7,285 bases of DNA from an uncultured Muribaculaceae bacterium (lineage in GTDB: Bacteria; Bacteroidota; Bacteroidia; Bacteroidales; Muribaculaceae): NCBI GenBank assembly GCA_947644475.1, contig CANRZQ010000134.1, forward strand, positions 1-7,285, given 5' to 3'. Made by a program: the position numbers and the translations under genes. The stretch's first letter is position 1; each line of letters opens with the position of its first letter. Below the pieces are notes generated by a model that made no database searches, was not told the DNA's origin, and saw only the letters and a list, made by a program, of their open reading frames with translations. Below, piece by piece: positions 1 through 5,816 of the stretch.

Positions 1-1151
1 GCAACATGCTCCAAGGCTGTGAGCGTATTGCCATCTACAACGAAACCTTTTTCAGCGTCCTCCACCGCGACAATACCGGCAGACGCATCGGTGATGTCGA
101 AATTGAGGATTGTATAGGTGTTTGAATAGTAGCCTATCTGCTCGCCAAGATAGAATGCGCCCCAGTTGTTTTGCAGAAGCATGGTGGCGCCGTCGCGCAC
201 AGCCATCATGGCCGTAAGCACATAATTCCCGGGATAAGCCGGAGAACCGGCTCCGTTGCTGTCGGAAAGATACAGATAGGCCGGTTTGCCTTCAAGGTCG
301 ACAAGCGTCTGCATCACGGGGTCGATTGCGCTGGCCGACGCGGTGGCAATATCGAAATCGAAAACTATGTCGGTGGTGTATCCAAAATCGGCATAATTCG
401 ACATGATTAGCTCCTGGCCGTCGACCTTGGCCCATACGTTGCATGTATAAGGCATCGCCTCTGTTTCCGTATCGGGAGCCACCATGTAGATCATAGTGCC
501 GTTCCACGGATACAGGGCGCAGTCAAAGCATATGCCGAGGCCTCCATATCCGCCCGAAGGCATCTTTGCGCCTACCAGAATAGCGACAGTGCCTGTGGAT
601 GTGTCAAGACTGAACCCGCGGCCGTCCCATTTCAATGAAATCTTCAGGTCGGCGTCGGGCGTGAGTTTTCCGGCAGGATTGTATTTCACGCCTATCAGAT
701 GTATTCCGATAGCGTCCTTGCCGTCGATATAGTCATAGAGGTACTGGTTGCCTTCAAGCACAAATGTAGCGGTGGAGTCGTCGTAAGAAGCCTCGAGGTC
801 GGCAATTTGGAAATCCTGGTTGTCGGGATCGGGATTGAGCGACTCTTTCATGAAATTTTTGATGAGGTATTTATCCCCGCCGTCTACTTTCACGATTTGC
901 TCATACTTGCTCGTCTCCCAAGTCTGCGATGTGACGCCTGTCCCGAAATCCATCCAGTAGTAGCACCAGTCGAAATCACCGGCAACAACCGCGGGCGCCG
1001 AATCCCCGGACTCTCCGCTCCGTGAAGCGGCAGCATTGCACGGCAGCATCGAATCCGGATTATACTCCGCAAACTTTCCGCAATTTGTGCGGGCTTCCGC
1101 ACTGAAAGCGAGGCCCGCACAAACAAAGAACAGTAATATTGATTGTCTCAT
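1..1151 (-). CDS. Unrecognised secreted protein, 3' end beyond the window
   Basis: An open frame runs without a stop from the ATG at 1151-1149 to the left edge, giving 383 complete codons; only the N-terminal part is present. Residues 1-20 (MRQSILLFFVCAGLAFSAEA) look like a Sec signal peptide, with cleavage near residue 20 and no lipobox, so export to the periplasm or beyond is inferred. The mature part is acidic and rich in aromatic, Gly and Asp residues, as in beta-rich surface proteins. It holds six cysteines (about residues 24, 38, 63, 208, 211 and 237), including a CFDC motif. I recognise no catalytic family. The last residues seen (about 358-383, around AGIVAVEDAEKGF and VVDGNTLTA) resemble the lead-in to a C-terminal sorting domain like that of the upstream neighbour, so the gene may end shortly past the edge. 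Its ATG overlaps the TGA of that neighbour, so the two are probably cotranscribed and translationally coupled. Codon use resembles the neighbours. Confidence 0.85.
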   Translation of the reverse strand, partial: MRQSILLFFVCAGLAFSAEARTNCGKFAEYNPDSMLPCNAAASRSGESGDSAPAVVAGDFDWCYYWMDFGTGVTSQTWETSKYEQIVKVDGGDKYLIKNFMKESLNPDPDNQDFQIADLEASYDDSTATFVLEGNQYLYDYIDGKDAIGIHLIGVKYNPAGKLTPDADLKISLKWDGRGFSLDTSTGTVAILVGAKMPSGGYGGLGICFDCALYPWNGTMIYMVAPDTETEAMPYTCNVWAKVDGQELIMSNYADFGYTTDIVFDFDIATASASAIDPVMQTLVDLEGKPAYLYLSDSNGAGSPAYPGNYVLTAMMAVRDGATMLLQNNWGAFYLGEQIGYYSNTYTILNFDITDASAGIVAVEDAEKGFVVDGNTLTALEHV

Positions 1152-1306
1152 CACTTACGGATAAGCATTTTCTTGCCATTTACAATATAAATGCCGCCTT
1201 CGAGAGAGTTCACGGCATCTTCATTGGCATTACGAAGAATAACACGGCCATACACATCATAAACATCGCCCGACTTGTTTGCGCCAACGGCTACATTCTC
1301 AATGCC
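1151..1306 (-). other. C-terminal sorting-domain-like segment (type IX secretion)
   Basis: This encodes the last 51 residues (262-312). The stretch LGIENVAV, then DVYDVYGRVIL, then LEGGIYIVNGKK and a basic end is the usual look of the conserved C-terminal domain (type A) recognised by the type IX secretion system: a hydrophobic beta strand, a YGR or GR turn, then GIYIV-x-G and Lys/Arg. The call rests on pattern recognition, not on a profile search. Confidence 0.7.
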
Positions 1307-2089
1307 CAATGTTTCTTTAATGGTGTAGAATGCATAAATCTCGGGGTTGGCCGATTCATTCTCATAAGTGTCGAATTCTTTGTAGACATCGGCAGGGATA
1401 TGAAGAGTGTATTCGCCCGGCTCGGTGATGGTCTCGAAAGTGAGTTCGGCGCGGTAATAGTCGCTGAGCAGGGTTGCAGATTTGGGTTTGTACACCTTAT
1501 CTCCACAGGTGAGGGTGATATTGCTTTCGGGCGAACTGTATTCATCGATGCCGTCGCGGTTTTCCGTTTCGGGGAAAGCGATTATTATCTTGCTGATGGA
1601 TGTGAGTTCAGATCCGGAAGCCGGGTCGAGAGTCCATACATTCATGTATGTTCCGGCAATGGTGTATGTGGCGGTGATTTCACCGTTTACCGAATACTGC
1701 TCGCCTTCGTCGGCTGTCTCGGCCTGGTCATAATCCTTGACAACACCGGCTGCGATAGTGAGCGTGTAGGTTCCGGCCTTGGTGATAGCCGGGAAGGTGA
1801 GGTCGAGATTGTCGATGCTCGACCCGATACCGGCCTTGAAGGACGTGGGCTTGTACACATCGCCGTCGGCCGATGTGATGTTGATGTATTGGCCGGCATT
1901 GGAGGGGTTGATGTGGGCGTCGATGCCGTCGGCAAGACCTTTGAAAGCGACAGTCACATTCTCGATGGATTTAACGGTCGAGCCGGAGGCGGGAGTCACG
2001 GTGTAGTCGCCCATCGTGTACTGGGCGCTTGCCGTCTGAGCGAATATTGCAACGAGTGCAACAACTAAAACAGAGTAGATTTTTCTCAT
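1151..2089 (-). CDS. Secreted protein with two tandem beta-type repeats and a type IX-like C-terminal sorting domain
   Basis: The product is 312 residues. I chose the ATG at 2089 over an in-frame start at 2155 because it gives a clean signal peptide (MRKIYSVLVVALVAIFAQ.., cleavage ASA|Q near residue 22) and because the 2155 start would lie inside the promoter. Residues about 29-143 and 152-257 are two diverged copies of one module, sharing PASGS, VYKP, an AG/PG-x-YTL-x-I block and a closing YTI; they are probably beta-sandwich (Ig-like) domains. Residues about 262-312 end with VYDVYGRVIL, then LEGGIYIVNGKKMLIRK, the pattern of the short C-terminal domain that directs cargo to the type IX secretion system in Bacteroidota. 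Surface attachment or release is inferred. No catalytic motif is seen, so an adhesin or structural role is possible but unproven. There is no Shine-Dalgarno sequence; a run of eight U precedes the AUG. The gene lies downstream of porX with its own promoter and overlaps the next gene by one base. Confidence 0.9.
   Translation of the reverse strand: MRKIYSVLVVALVAIFAQTASAQYTMGDYTVTPASGSTVKSIENVTVAFKGLADGIDAHINPSNAGQYINITSADGDVYKPTSFKAGIGSSIDNLDLTFPAITKAGTYTLTIAAGVVKDYDQAETADEGEQYSVNGEITATYTIAGTYMNVWTLDPASGSELTSISKIIIAFPETENRDGIDEYSSPESNITLTCGDKVYKPKSATLLSDYYRAELTFETITEPGEYTLHIPADVYKEFDTYENESANPEIYAFYTIKETLGIENVAVGANKSGDVYDVYGRVILRNANEDAVNSLEGGIYIVNGKKMLIRK
1319..1636 (-). repeat. Protein-level tandem repeat, copy 2
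   Basis: This encodes residues about 152-257. Landmarks are DPASGS (155-160), GDKVYKP (196-202), PGEYTLHIPA (224-233) and FYTI (254-257), matching the first copy in order and spacing. An insertion around residues 174-188 (ETENRDGIDEYSS) aligns with the DGIDAHINPS stretch of copy 1; both copies carry DGID. Confidence 0.75.
1661..2005 (-). repeat. Protein-level tandem repeat, copy 1
   Basis: This encodes residues about 29-143 of the secreted protein. Landmarks are TPASGS (32-37), DGDVYKP (75-81), AGTYTLTIAA (105-114) and TYTI (141-144). The same landmarks recur in the same order in the second copy. The copies are clearly diverged, so this is an old domain duplication and not a recent DNA repeat. 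Confidence 0.75.
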
Positions 2090-2152
2090 AAAAAAAAGAT
2101 TAAAAATTAGCGAATTGCAACCTATTTGTGGGAAATAAAAATAATTTGCTTG

Positions 2153-2183
2153 CAAAAGTAGCGATAATTTCTACATTTGCAAA
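2153..2183 (-). promoter_or_regulatory. Bacteroidota-type promoter for the secreted-protein pair
   Basis: Read on the minus strand there is a TTTG (-33 element, 2183-2180), a 19-base spacer and then TACTTTTG (2160-2153), an exact match to the -7 consensus TAnnTTTG of the Bacteroides primary sigma factor with the expected spacing. Transcription would start near 2146, giving a leader of about 57 bases that is A/T rich next to the start codon. It lies in the 167-bp gap after porX. Confidence 0.75.
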
Positions 2184-2226
2184 CACTTCAAGCATGTTTT
2201 TTCGAAAATATTATTTGTCCATGCAT

Positions 2227-2248
2227 AAAACACAGGCTTCCGGCCTGC
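2227..2248 (-). terminator. Possible weak intrinsic terminator after porX
   Basis: On the minus strand CAGGC (2247-2243), a five-base loop CGGAA and GCCTG (2237-2233) form a short hairpin, extendable by one G-T wobble pair (2248/2232). It is followed by a short T run (TTTT at 2230-2227). It begins about ten bases past the porX stop. The stem is short and the T tract poor, so termination may be partial; some read-through into the secreted-protein genes is possible. Confidence 0.45.
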
Positions 2249-2256
2249 TCCCGCCT

Positions 2257-3816
2257 CTATTTCGGGATGAGGGTGATGAGGGGGACGAGCATTTCTTCAA
2301 GGGAGATGCCGCCGTGCTGGAAGGTGTCGGTGTAGTACTGGACGTAGTAATTGTAATTGTTGGGATATGCGAAGAAATCCTTGCCGGTGGCGAAGATGTA
2401 GGTCGACGACACGTTGGGCGCGGGCAGGCCGAAACGGTCGGGACGCTTTATCTCGTAGACTTGCTTCGGATTGTAACTCAACGACTTGCCTACCTTGTAA
2501 CGCAGGTTGGTGTTGGTGTTTTTGTCGCCAACCACTTTCACCGGGCTGTCGACGCGGACAGTGCCGTGGTCGGTGGTAAGCACTATCTTGTAGCCTTTCT
2601 CGGCTATCCGCCGGAAAAGGTCGAGCACCGACGAATGGCGGAACCACGATTCGGATATCGAGCGATAGGCTGCATTGTTCGATGCCAACTCACGAATCAT
2701 CTTCGACTCTGTGCGGGCATGCGAGAGCATATCTATAAAATTGATTACCACCACATTGAGGTCGTAGTTCTCAAATTTGCCAAAGTCGCGGAGCAGACGC
2801 TCGCACCCCGTCGAGTCATACACTTTTGAATACGAGAATGACACCTGGCGGCGATAGCGGCGGAACAATGTCTCGATAAGGGGCGACTCATTGATATTCT
2901 TTCCTTCTTCCGACTCCTCGTCGACCCACAGGTCGGGGAACATGCGTTCAATCTGAATGGGCATCAGCCCGGAAAATATAGCGTTTCGGGCATACTGTGT
3001 GGCCGTGGGCAGAATCGAGCAATAGAGTTGCTCATCGGTGGTGAACCAGTCGGTGAGCAGAGGCTTCACCGTGCGCCACTGGTCGAGACGGAAATTGTCG
3101 ATTACAATAAAAAACAGTTTCTCGCCCTTTTCCAGCATCGGCATCACCTTGTCGGGAATAAGCCTCGGCGACATAAGCGGTGCGGCGTCTGTGACGCCGT
3201 CGGCCGACACCCATTTCTCGTAATTGCGCTTTATAAACTTGGCAAACTCCGAATTGGCCTCGGTGCGCTGCATGCCGAGCAGTTCGTCCATATTCGTCTC
3301 TGTCGATGCCAGTTCCATTTCCCAATACACAAGTTTTGAATACAAGGAAATCCATTCGTCGACAGTGGATGCCGTATTGATAAGAGTGGCTATGTTTTGA
3401 AATTCAGAGCGATAGTCGATTGTGGCCTGTTGCGACACGAGCCTGTCGCCATGCAGGATTTTCTTTATCGCTATGAGAATCTGGTTGGGATTTACGGGCT
3501 TGATGAGATAGTCGGATATTTTGTTTCCCACAGCCTGGTCCATGATATTCTCCTCCTCGCTCTTGGTGATCATAATCACGGGCACCTCCGGGCGCAGCTG
3601 CTTGATGCGTCCGAGCGTTTCAAGACCGGTGAGGCCCGGCATATTCTCGTCGAGAATCACAAGGTCGAACGGGGTCGACTCTACCATCGAGAGGGCGTCG
3701 CGCCCGTTGTTGGCAGTGGTCACGACATATCCGCGGTTGCGGAGAAAAAGCAGGTGGGGTTTGAGCAGGTCTATTTCGTCGTCGGCCCAAAGTATGGAGT
3801 AATTTTCTGAAGCCAT
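2257..3816 (-). CDS. porX: PorX-type response regulator with PglZ/alkaline-phosphatase-superfamily domain
   Basis: The product is 519 residues, the usual family length. Residues 1-125 are a receiver domain with the acidic pair D12/D13, phospho-acceptor D56 (VILDENMPG), T84 and K106 (LIKP). A helical linker (about 126-220) leads to a PglZ-like domain of the alkaline phosphatase superfamily, with candidate metal ligands and nucleophile in order: D240 (VIDNFRLDQW), T271 (LPTATQYARN), D362 and H366 (FIDMLSHARTE), D416/H417 (TTDHG) and H501 (FQHGG). All appear intact, so phosphodiesterase activity on oligonucleotides with zinc, shown for PorX of Porphyromonas gingivalis, is expected. In that organism PorX is phosphorylated by the kinase PorY and controls type IX secretion genes with the sigma factor SigP; I see neither partner here. 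The protein is cytoplasmic. It lies 28 bp after the ferredoxin gene, probably in one operon, and is followed by genes for likely secreted cargo. Confidence 0.95.
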   Translation of the reverse strand: MASENYSILWADDEIDLLKPHLLFLRNRGYVVTTANNGRDALSMVESTPFDLVILDENMPGLTGLETLGRIKQLRPEVPVIMITKSEEENIMDQAVGNKISDYLIKPVNPNQILIAIKKILHGDRLVSQQATIDYRSEFQNIATLINTASTVDEWISLYSKLVYWEMELASTETNMDELLGMQRTEANSEFAKFIKRNYEKWVSADGVTDAAPLMSPRLIPDKVMPMLEKGEKLFFIVIDNFRLDQWRTVKPLLTDWFTTDEQLYCSILPTATQYARNAIFSGLMPIQIERMFPDLWVDEESEEGKNINESPLIETLFRRYRRQVSFSYSKVYDSTGCERLLRDFGKFENYDLNVVVINFIDMLSHARTESKMIRELASNNAAYRSISESWFRHSSVLDLFRRIAEKGYKIVLTTDHGTVRVDSPVKVVGDKNTNTNLRYKVGKSLSYNPKQVYEIKRPDRFGLPAPNVSSTYIFATGKDFFAYPNNYNYYVQYYTDTFQHGGISLEEMLVPLITLIPK

Positions 3817-3844
3817 GGATATTGAGGAGTGAAGAATTAAAAAA

Positions 3845-4630
3845 TCAGGCTTTTATGGAGTAGCCGGAGAATATGTATTGTCCCTTGCCTTTTGTCGACG
3901 AGCCGAAAGCGATGGCATGGTTGGGGCACTGGTGATAGCATCTGAGGCACATGGCGCATTGTCCTTTCCAGTGCGGACGCTTGTCGGAGCCGATAGTTAT
4001 GGTAAGCAGCGGGCAGTTGCGCGCGCAGCGTCCGCAGCCGTTGCAGGCGTCGGTGGTGTGAAACGGCCCGGTGCGGAGTTTGAATAATGAGAACAACGGA
4101 TATATAAGGTATGTCTTTGTGAAGGGAAATGTTCCGCGCACCACATCGTTGACCACCGCCGAGTTGTCTTCTATCTGCTCGGCGATAGCCTCGGCGCGGG
4201 CAGCGCACGCTGCAATCTTTGCCTCGGCCACTTCGGGCGCGTCCACATCGAAGCCACGCATAAAGACATAGGTGTTGGGCATCTGCACCGAAAAAGCCGA
4301 ACGGGCTGTCCACCCCCGCCTTTCGATGGCGCGGCGCCAATGCTCGGCAGCAAGGCCAACGTCGTCGCCACAAGTTGCAACCATGAAATGCTCGACGCTT
4401 GTCTCCGACTCTATCTTGGCTTCTTTTATCACTCTGCTCACCAACTTGGGCATTCTCCATCCGTGTATCGGGAACGCCCATATTATGCGTCCGTCTCTGG
4501 GCGCAAGCGTTACTTTTTTTGGATTGCACATAAGTCCCGGAGCAAGACGCACAAGTTCGTCGCCGAGTATATCTTGCAAGATATCAGCGATGTGGCGGGT
4601 ATTTCCTGTTCCGGTGAAACAAATAATCAT
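3845..4630 (-). CDS. EFR1-type ferredoxin: flavodoxin-like domain plus two [4Fe-4S] motifs
   Basis: The product is 261 residues. The N-terminus carries a flavodoxin-like phosphate-binding loop (FTGTGNTRHIA, residues 5-15), matching the SGTGNS-type loop that binds FMN. The flavodoxin-like region extends to about 150. A hydrophobic stretch around 172-184 (TYLIYPLFSLF) separates it from a bacterial ferredoxin domain with two clusters: C196, C199, C202, C206 (CNGCGRCARNCP) and C225, C228, C231, C235 (CAMCLRCYHQCP). All eight ligands are present. The protein should carry electrons between FMN and iron-sulphur clusters; its partner and physiological role are not defined for this family. Its ATG lies 12 bp after the Smr gene stop and its TGA 28 bp before porX, so the three are probably one transcript. 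There is no signal peptide, so it is cytoplasmic. Confidence 0.9.
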   Translation of the reverse strand: MIICFTGTGNTRHIADILQDILGDELVRLAPGLMCNPKKVTLAPRDGRIIWAFPIHGWRMPKLVSRVIKEAKIESETSVEHFMVATCGDDVGLAAEHWRRAIERRGWTARSAFSVQMPNTYVFMRGFDVDAPEVAEAKIAACAARAEAIAEQIEDNSAVVNDVVRGTFPFTKTYLIYPLFSLFKLRTGPFHTTDACNGCGRCARNCPLLTITIGSDKRPHWKGQCAMCLRCYHQCPNHAIAFGSSTKGKGQYIFSGYSIKA

Positions 4631-4642
4631 AGGTGTAAACGG

Positions 4643-5719
4643 TTAGCGGATAGTTACCTGTGTGGCTCCAAAGCCATATTCGCGGAACGACGCATCCTGC
4701 ACGTCGTGTCCTTTATATTTATGATTCAATTCTTTAAGAAGGGCCTGCCGGAGCACGCCTTCGCCCTTGCCGTGGATGAAGACTATCTTGCGGCCATGAT
4801 TGCGGAGATTCTCGTCCATAACGGCGCGGAAACGGTCGATCTGCAAGTTGAGCATGTCGGCATTCGACAGCCCCGCCGTATTGTCGACAAGTTCGTGTAT
4901 ATGCAAATCTACCACAATGGGGCCTTCGCCCTTCGGCTCGCGCTTTTTCGCCCCCGGGGCATGGATATGGCGGCTGTCGGCACGTTTTTTCTCGTTCATA
5001 GCCTTAGCCAGCGACGCGGCATCGACAGCAGCGTTGCCCGACTGAGCCGGCACATCGTCCTTTACAATATCGACGGCTATCACAGGGTTGTCGAAATAAG
5101 GGTTGCGCTTGAAGCAGTGGAGTTTGAAAAACTTGGTGGTGTCAAACGGCATCGACAGCGACACGGGCCGCTTCGCCCGGTAGGGGCGGTCGGGCTTGAA
5201 TGCTATAATGTCGACGCTGATGCGGTCCATAGCCGACAGGTCGGCCGGCTCGATAGTGGCAAGATACTCCTGCATGGCCGGCTCGATAGTGCCGCATGCG
5301 AGCACGCTCATGTCGGGCGCGCCGGACTCCTGCGTCGAAATCACATAATAAAGATGATAGTTTGAATCGTTGACAAGGAAGGCCTCGTAAGAGGTGGACG
5401 AAAGATGCTTTAAATCCTTGGCCTCGAAGCCGAGCACCACATTGAGCCGCTCGCCTTCTTCCGTCTCGACAAAAGGAGCGATAGCCGCGGCCGCCTTTGG
5501 GGCCGTGGCGTTTTTTTGCTGCGGGGCTGTTGCGGGAGCCGTATTTTCCGGCACAAGCATTTCCGCATCCTTGGCCGGGGTCACGACAACACATTCCTTA
5601 GCAAGCACCGGAGTAACAAAACCGTCGTCGTCGACGTAAGCCACGGCACCTTCTATGCGTGATACTCGTCCGCCTCCAACAGCGTTAAGATATCTGACGA
5701 TGTCGCCTACTTTTAACAT
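4643..5719 (-). CDS. Smr-domain protein with DUF2027-type N-terminal region
   Basis: The product is 358 residues. The N-terminus (about 1-48, beginning MLKVGDIVRYLNAVGGGRV) looks like a small SH3-like beta barrel. An Ala/Pro-rich linker (about 47-82) leads to a beta-rich middle domain (about 88-220), then a charged, probably disordered linker (222-267). The C-terminal Smr domain (268-358) has the first motif as DLHIHEL (271-277) and an intact HGKGEGVLR (316-324). This layout matches the DUF2027/Smr proteins of Bacteroidota. Smr domains bind or nick nucleic acids and in other contexts act in ribosome rescue or MutS2-linked functions; the role of this stand-alone form is unknown and I do not assign MutS2. 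The domain lacks the usual LDLHG glycine (IH in its place). It is the first gene of the putative operon with the ferredoxin and porX genes, and divergent from queA. Confidence 0.9.
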   Translation of the reverse strand: MLKVGDIVRYLNAVGGGRVSRIEGAVAYVDDDGFVTPVLAKECVVVTPAKDAEMLVPENTAPATAPQQKNATAPKAAAAIAPFVETEEGERLNVVLGFEAKDLKHLSSTSYEAFLVNDSNYHLYYVISTQESGAPDMSVLACGTIEPAMQEYLATIEPADLSAMDRISVDIIAFKPDRPYRAKRPVSLSMPFDTTKFFKLHCFKRNPYFDNPVIAVDIVKDDVPAQSGNAAVDAASLAKAMNEKKRADSRHIHAPGAKKREPKGEGPIVVDLHIHELVDNTAGLSNADMLNLQIDRFRAVMDENLRNHGRKIVFIHGKGEGVLRQALLKELNHKYKGHDVQDASFREYGFGATQVTIR

Positions 5720-5770
5720 AAATCGTAACTATATATTCTTTAAATGCAATGGTGACTGAGATTGTTGGAA

Positions 5771-5778
5771 CAAAGTTA
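5771..5778 (-). promoter_or_regulatory. -7 box for the Smr/ferredoxin/porX operon
   Basis: TAACTTTG on the minus strand exactly matches TAnnTTTG. Transcription would begin near 5764, about 45 bases before the ATG at 5719. No good TTTG is found 19-20 bases upstream (that position reads ATGC), so the -33 element is weak or absent. It faces away from the queA -7 box, with 12 bp between the boxes. Confidence 0.55.
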
Positions 5779-5790
5779 GTTTATTTTTTG

Positions 5791-5798
5791 TAATTTTG
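5791..5798 (+). promoter_or_regulatory. -7 box for queA-mutL
   Basis: TAATTTTG exactly matches TAnnTTTG. The best upstream element is TTGG at 5765-5768, with a 22-base gap, slightly longer than the usual 19-20. The start of transcription would be near 5804, leaving a leader of only about 12 bases before the ATG at 5817. This box includes the TTG at 5796 that could be mistaken for a start codon. Confidence 0.55.
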
Positions 5799-5816
5799 CA
5801 TCACAATTTAACAGAA

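Noticed and set aside
1..1151. The leftmost region as a broken gene or non-coding stretch, since only short complete frames exist there
   Set aside because: A single minus-strand frame is open over the entire stretch from the ATG at 1151 to the edge, with a good signal peptide; it is merely cut by the window.
1139..2068. A 309-codon plus-strand open frame opposite the cargo gene
   Set aside because: It is antisense to a gene with signal peptide, promoter, repeats and sorting domain. Its translation has no recognisable family features, and long antisense frames are common at this base composition.
2090..2155. An upstream ATG at 2155 extending the cargo protein by 22 residues
   Set aside because: It would put a non-signal sequence before a perfect signal peptide and lies inside the -7 box, upstream of the predicted start of transcription.
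2267..2284. A short tandem repeat GATGAGGGT / GATGAGGGG
   Set aside because: It encodes the last residues of PorX (PLITLIP, with repeated Leu-Ile); two imperfect copies only, with no sign of a functional repeat.
2128..2829. A 233-codon plus-strand open frame opposite the 3' part of porX
   Set aside because: It is antisense to the catalytic PglZ-like domain with intact motifs, and begins inside the minus-strand promoter region.
4340..5365. A 341-codon plus-strand open frame spanning the ferredoxin and Smr genes
   Set aside because: It runs antisense across two well-supported genes and the gap between them; its protein has no signature motifs.
5796..5816. A TTG start extending QueA by seven residues
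   Set aside because: The TTG is part of an exact TAnnTTTG promoter box, so it would not be in the mRNA; the ATG at 5817 fits the family N-terminus.
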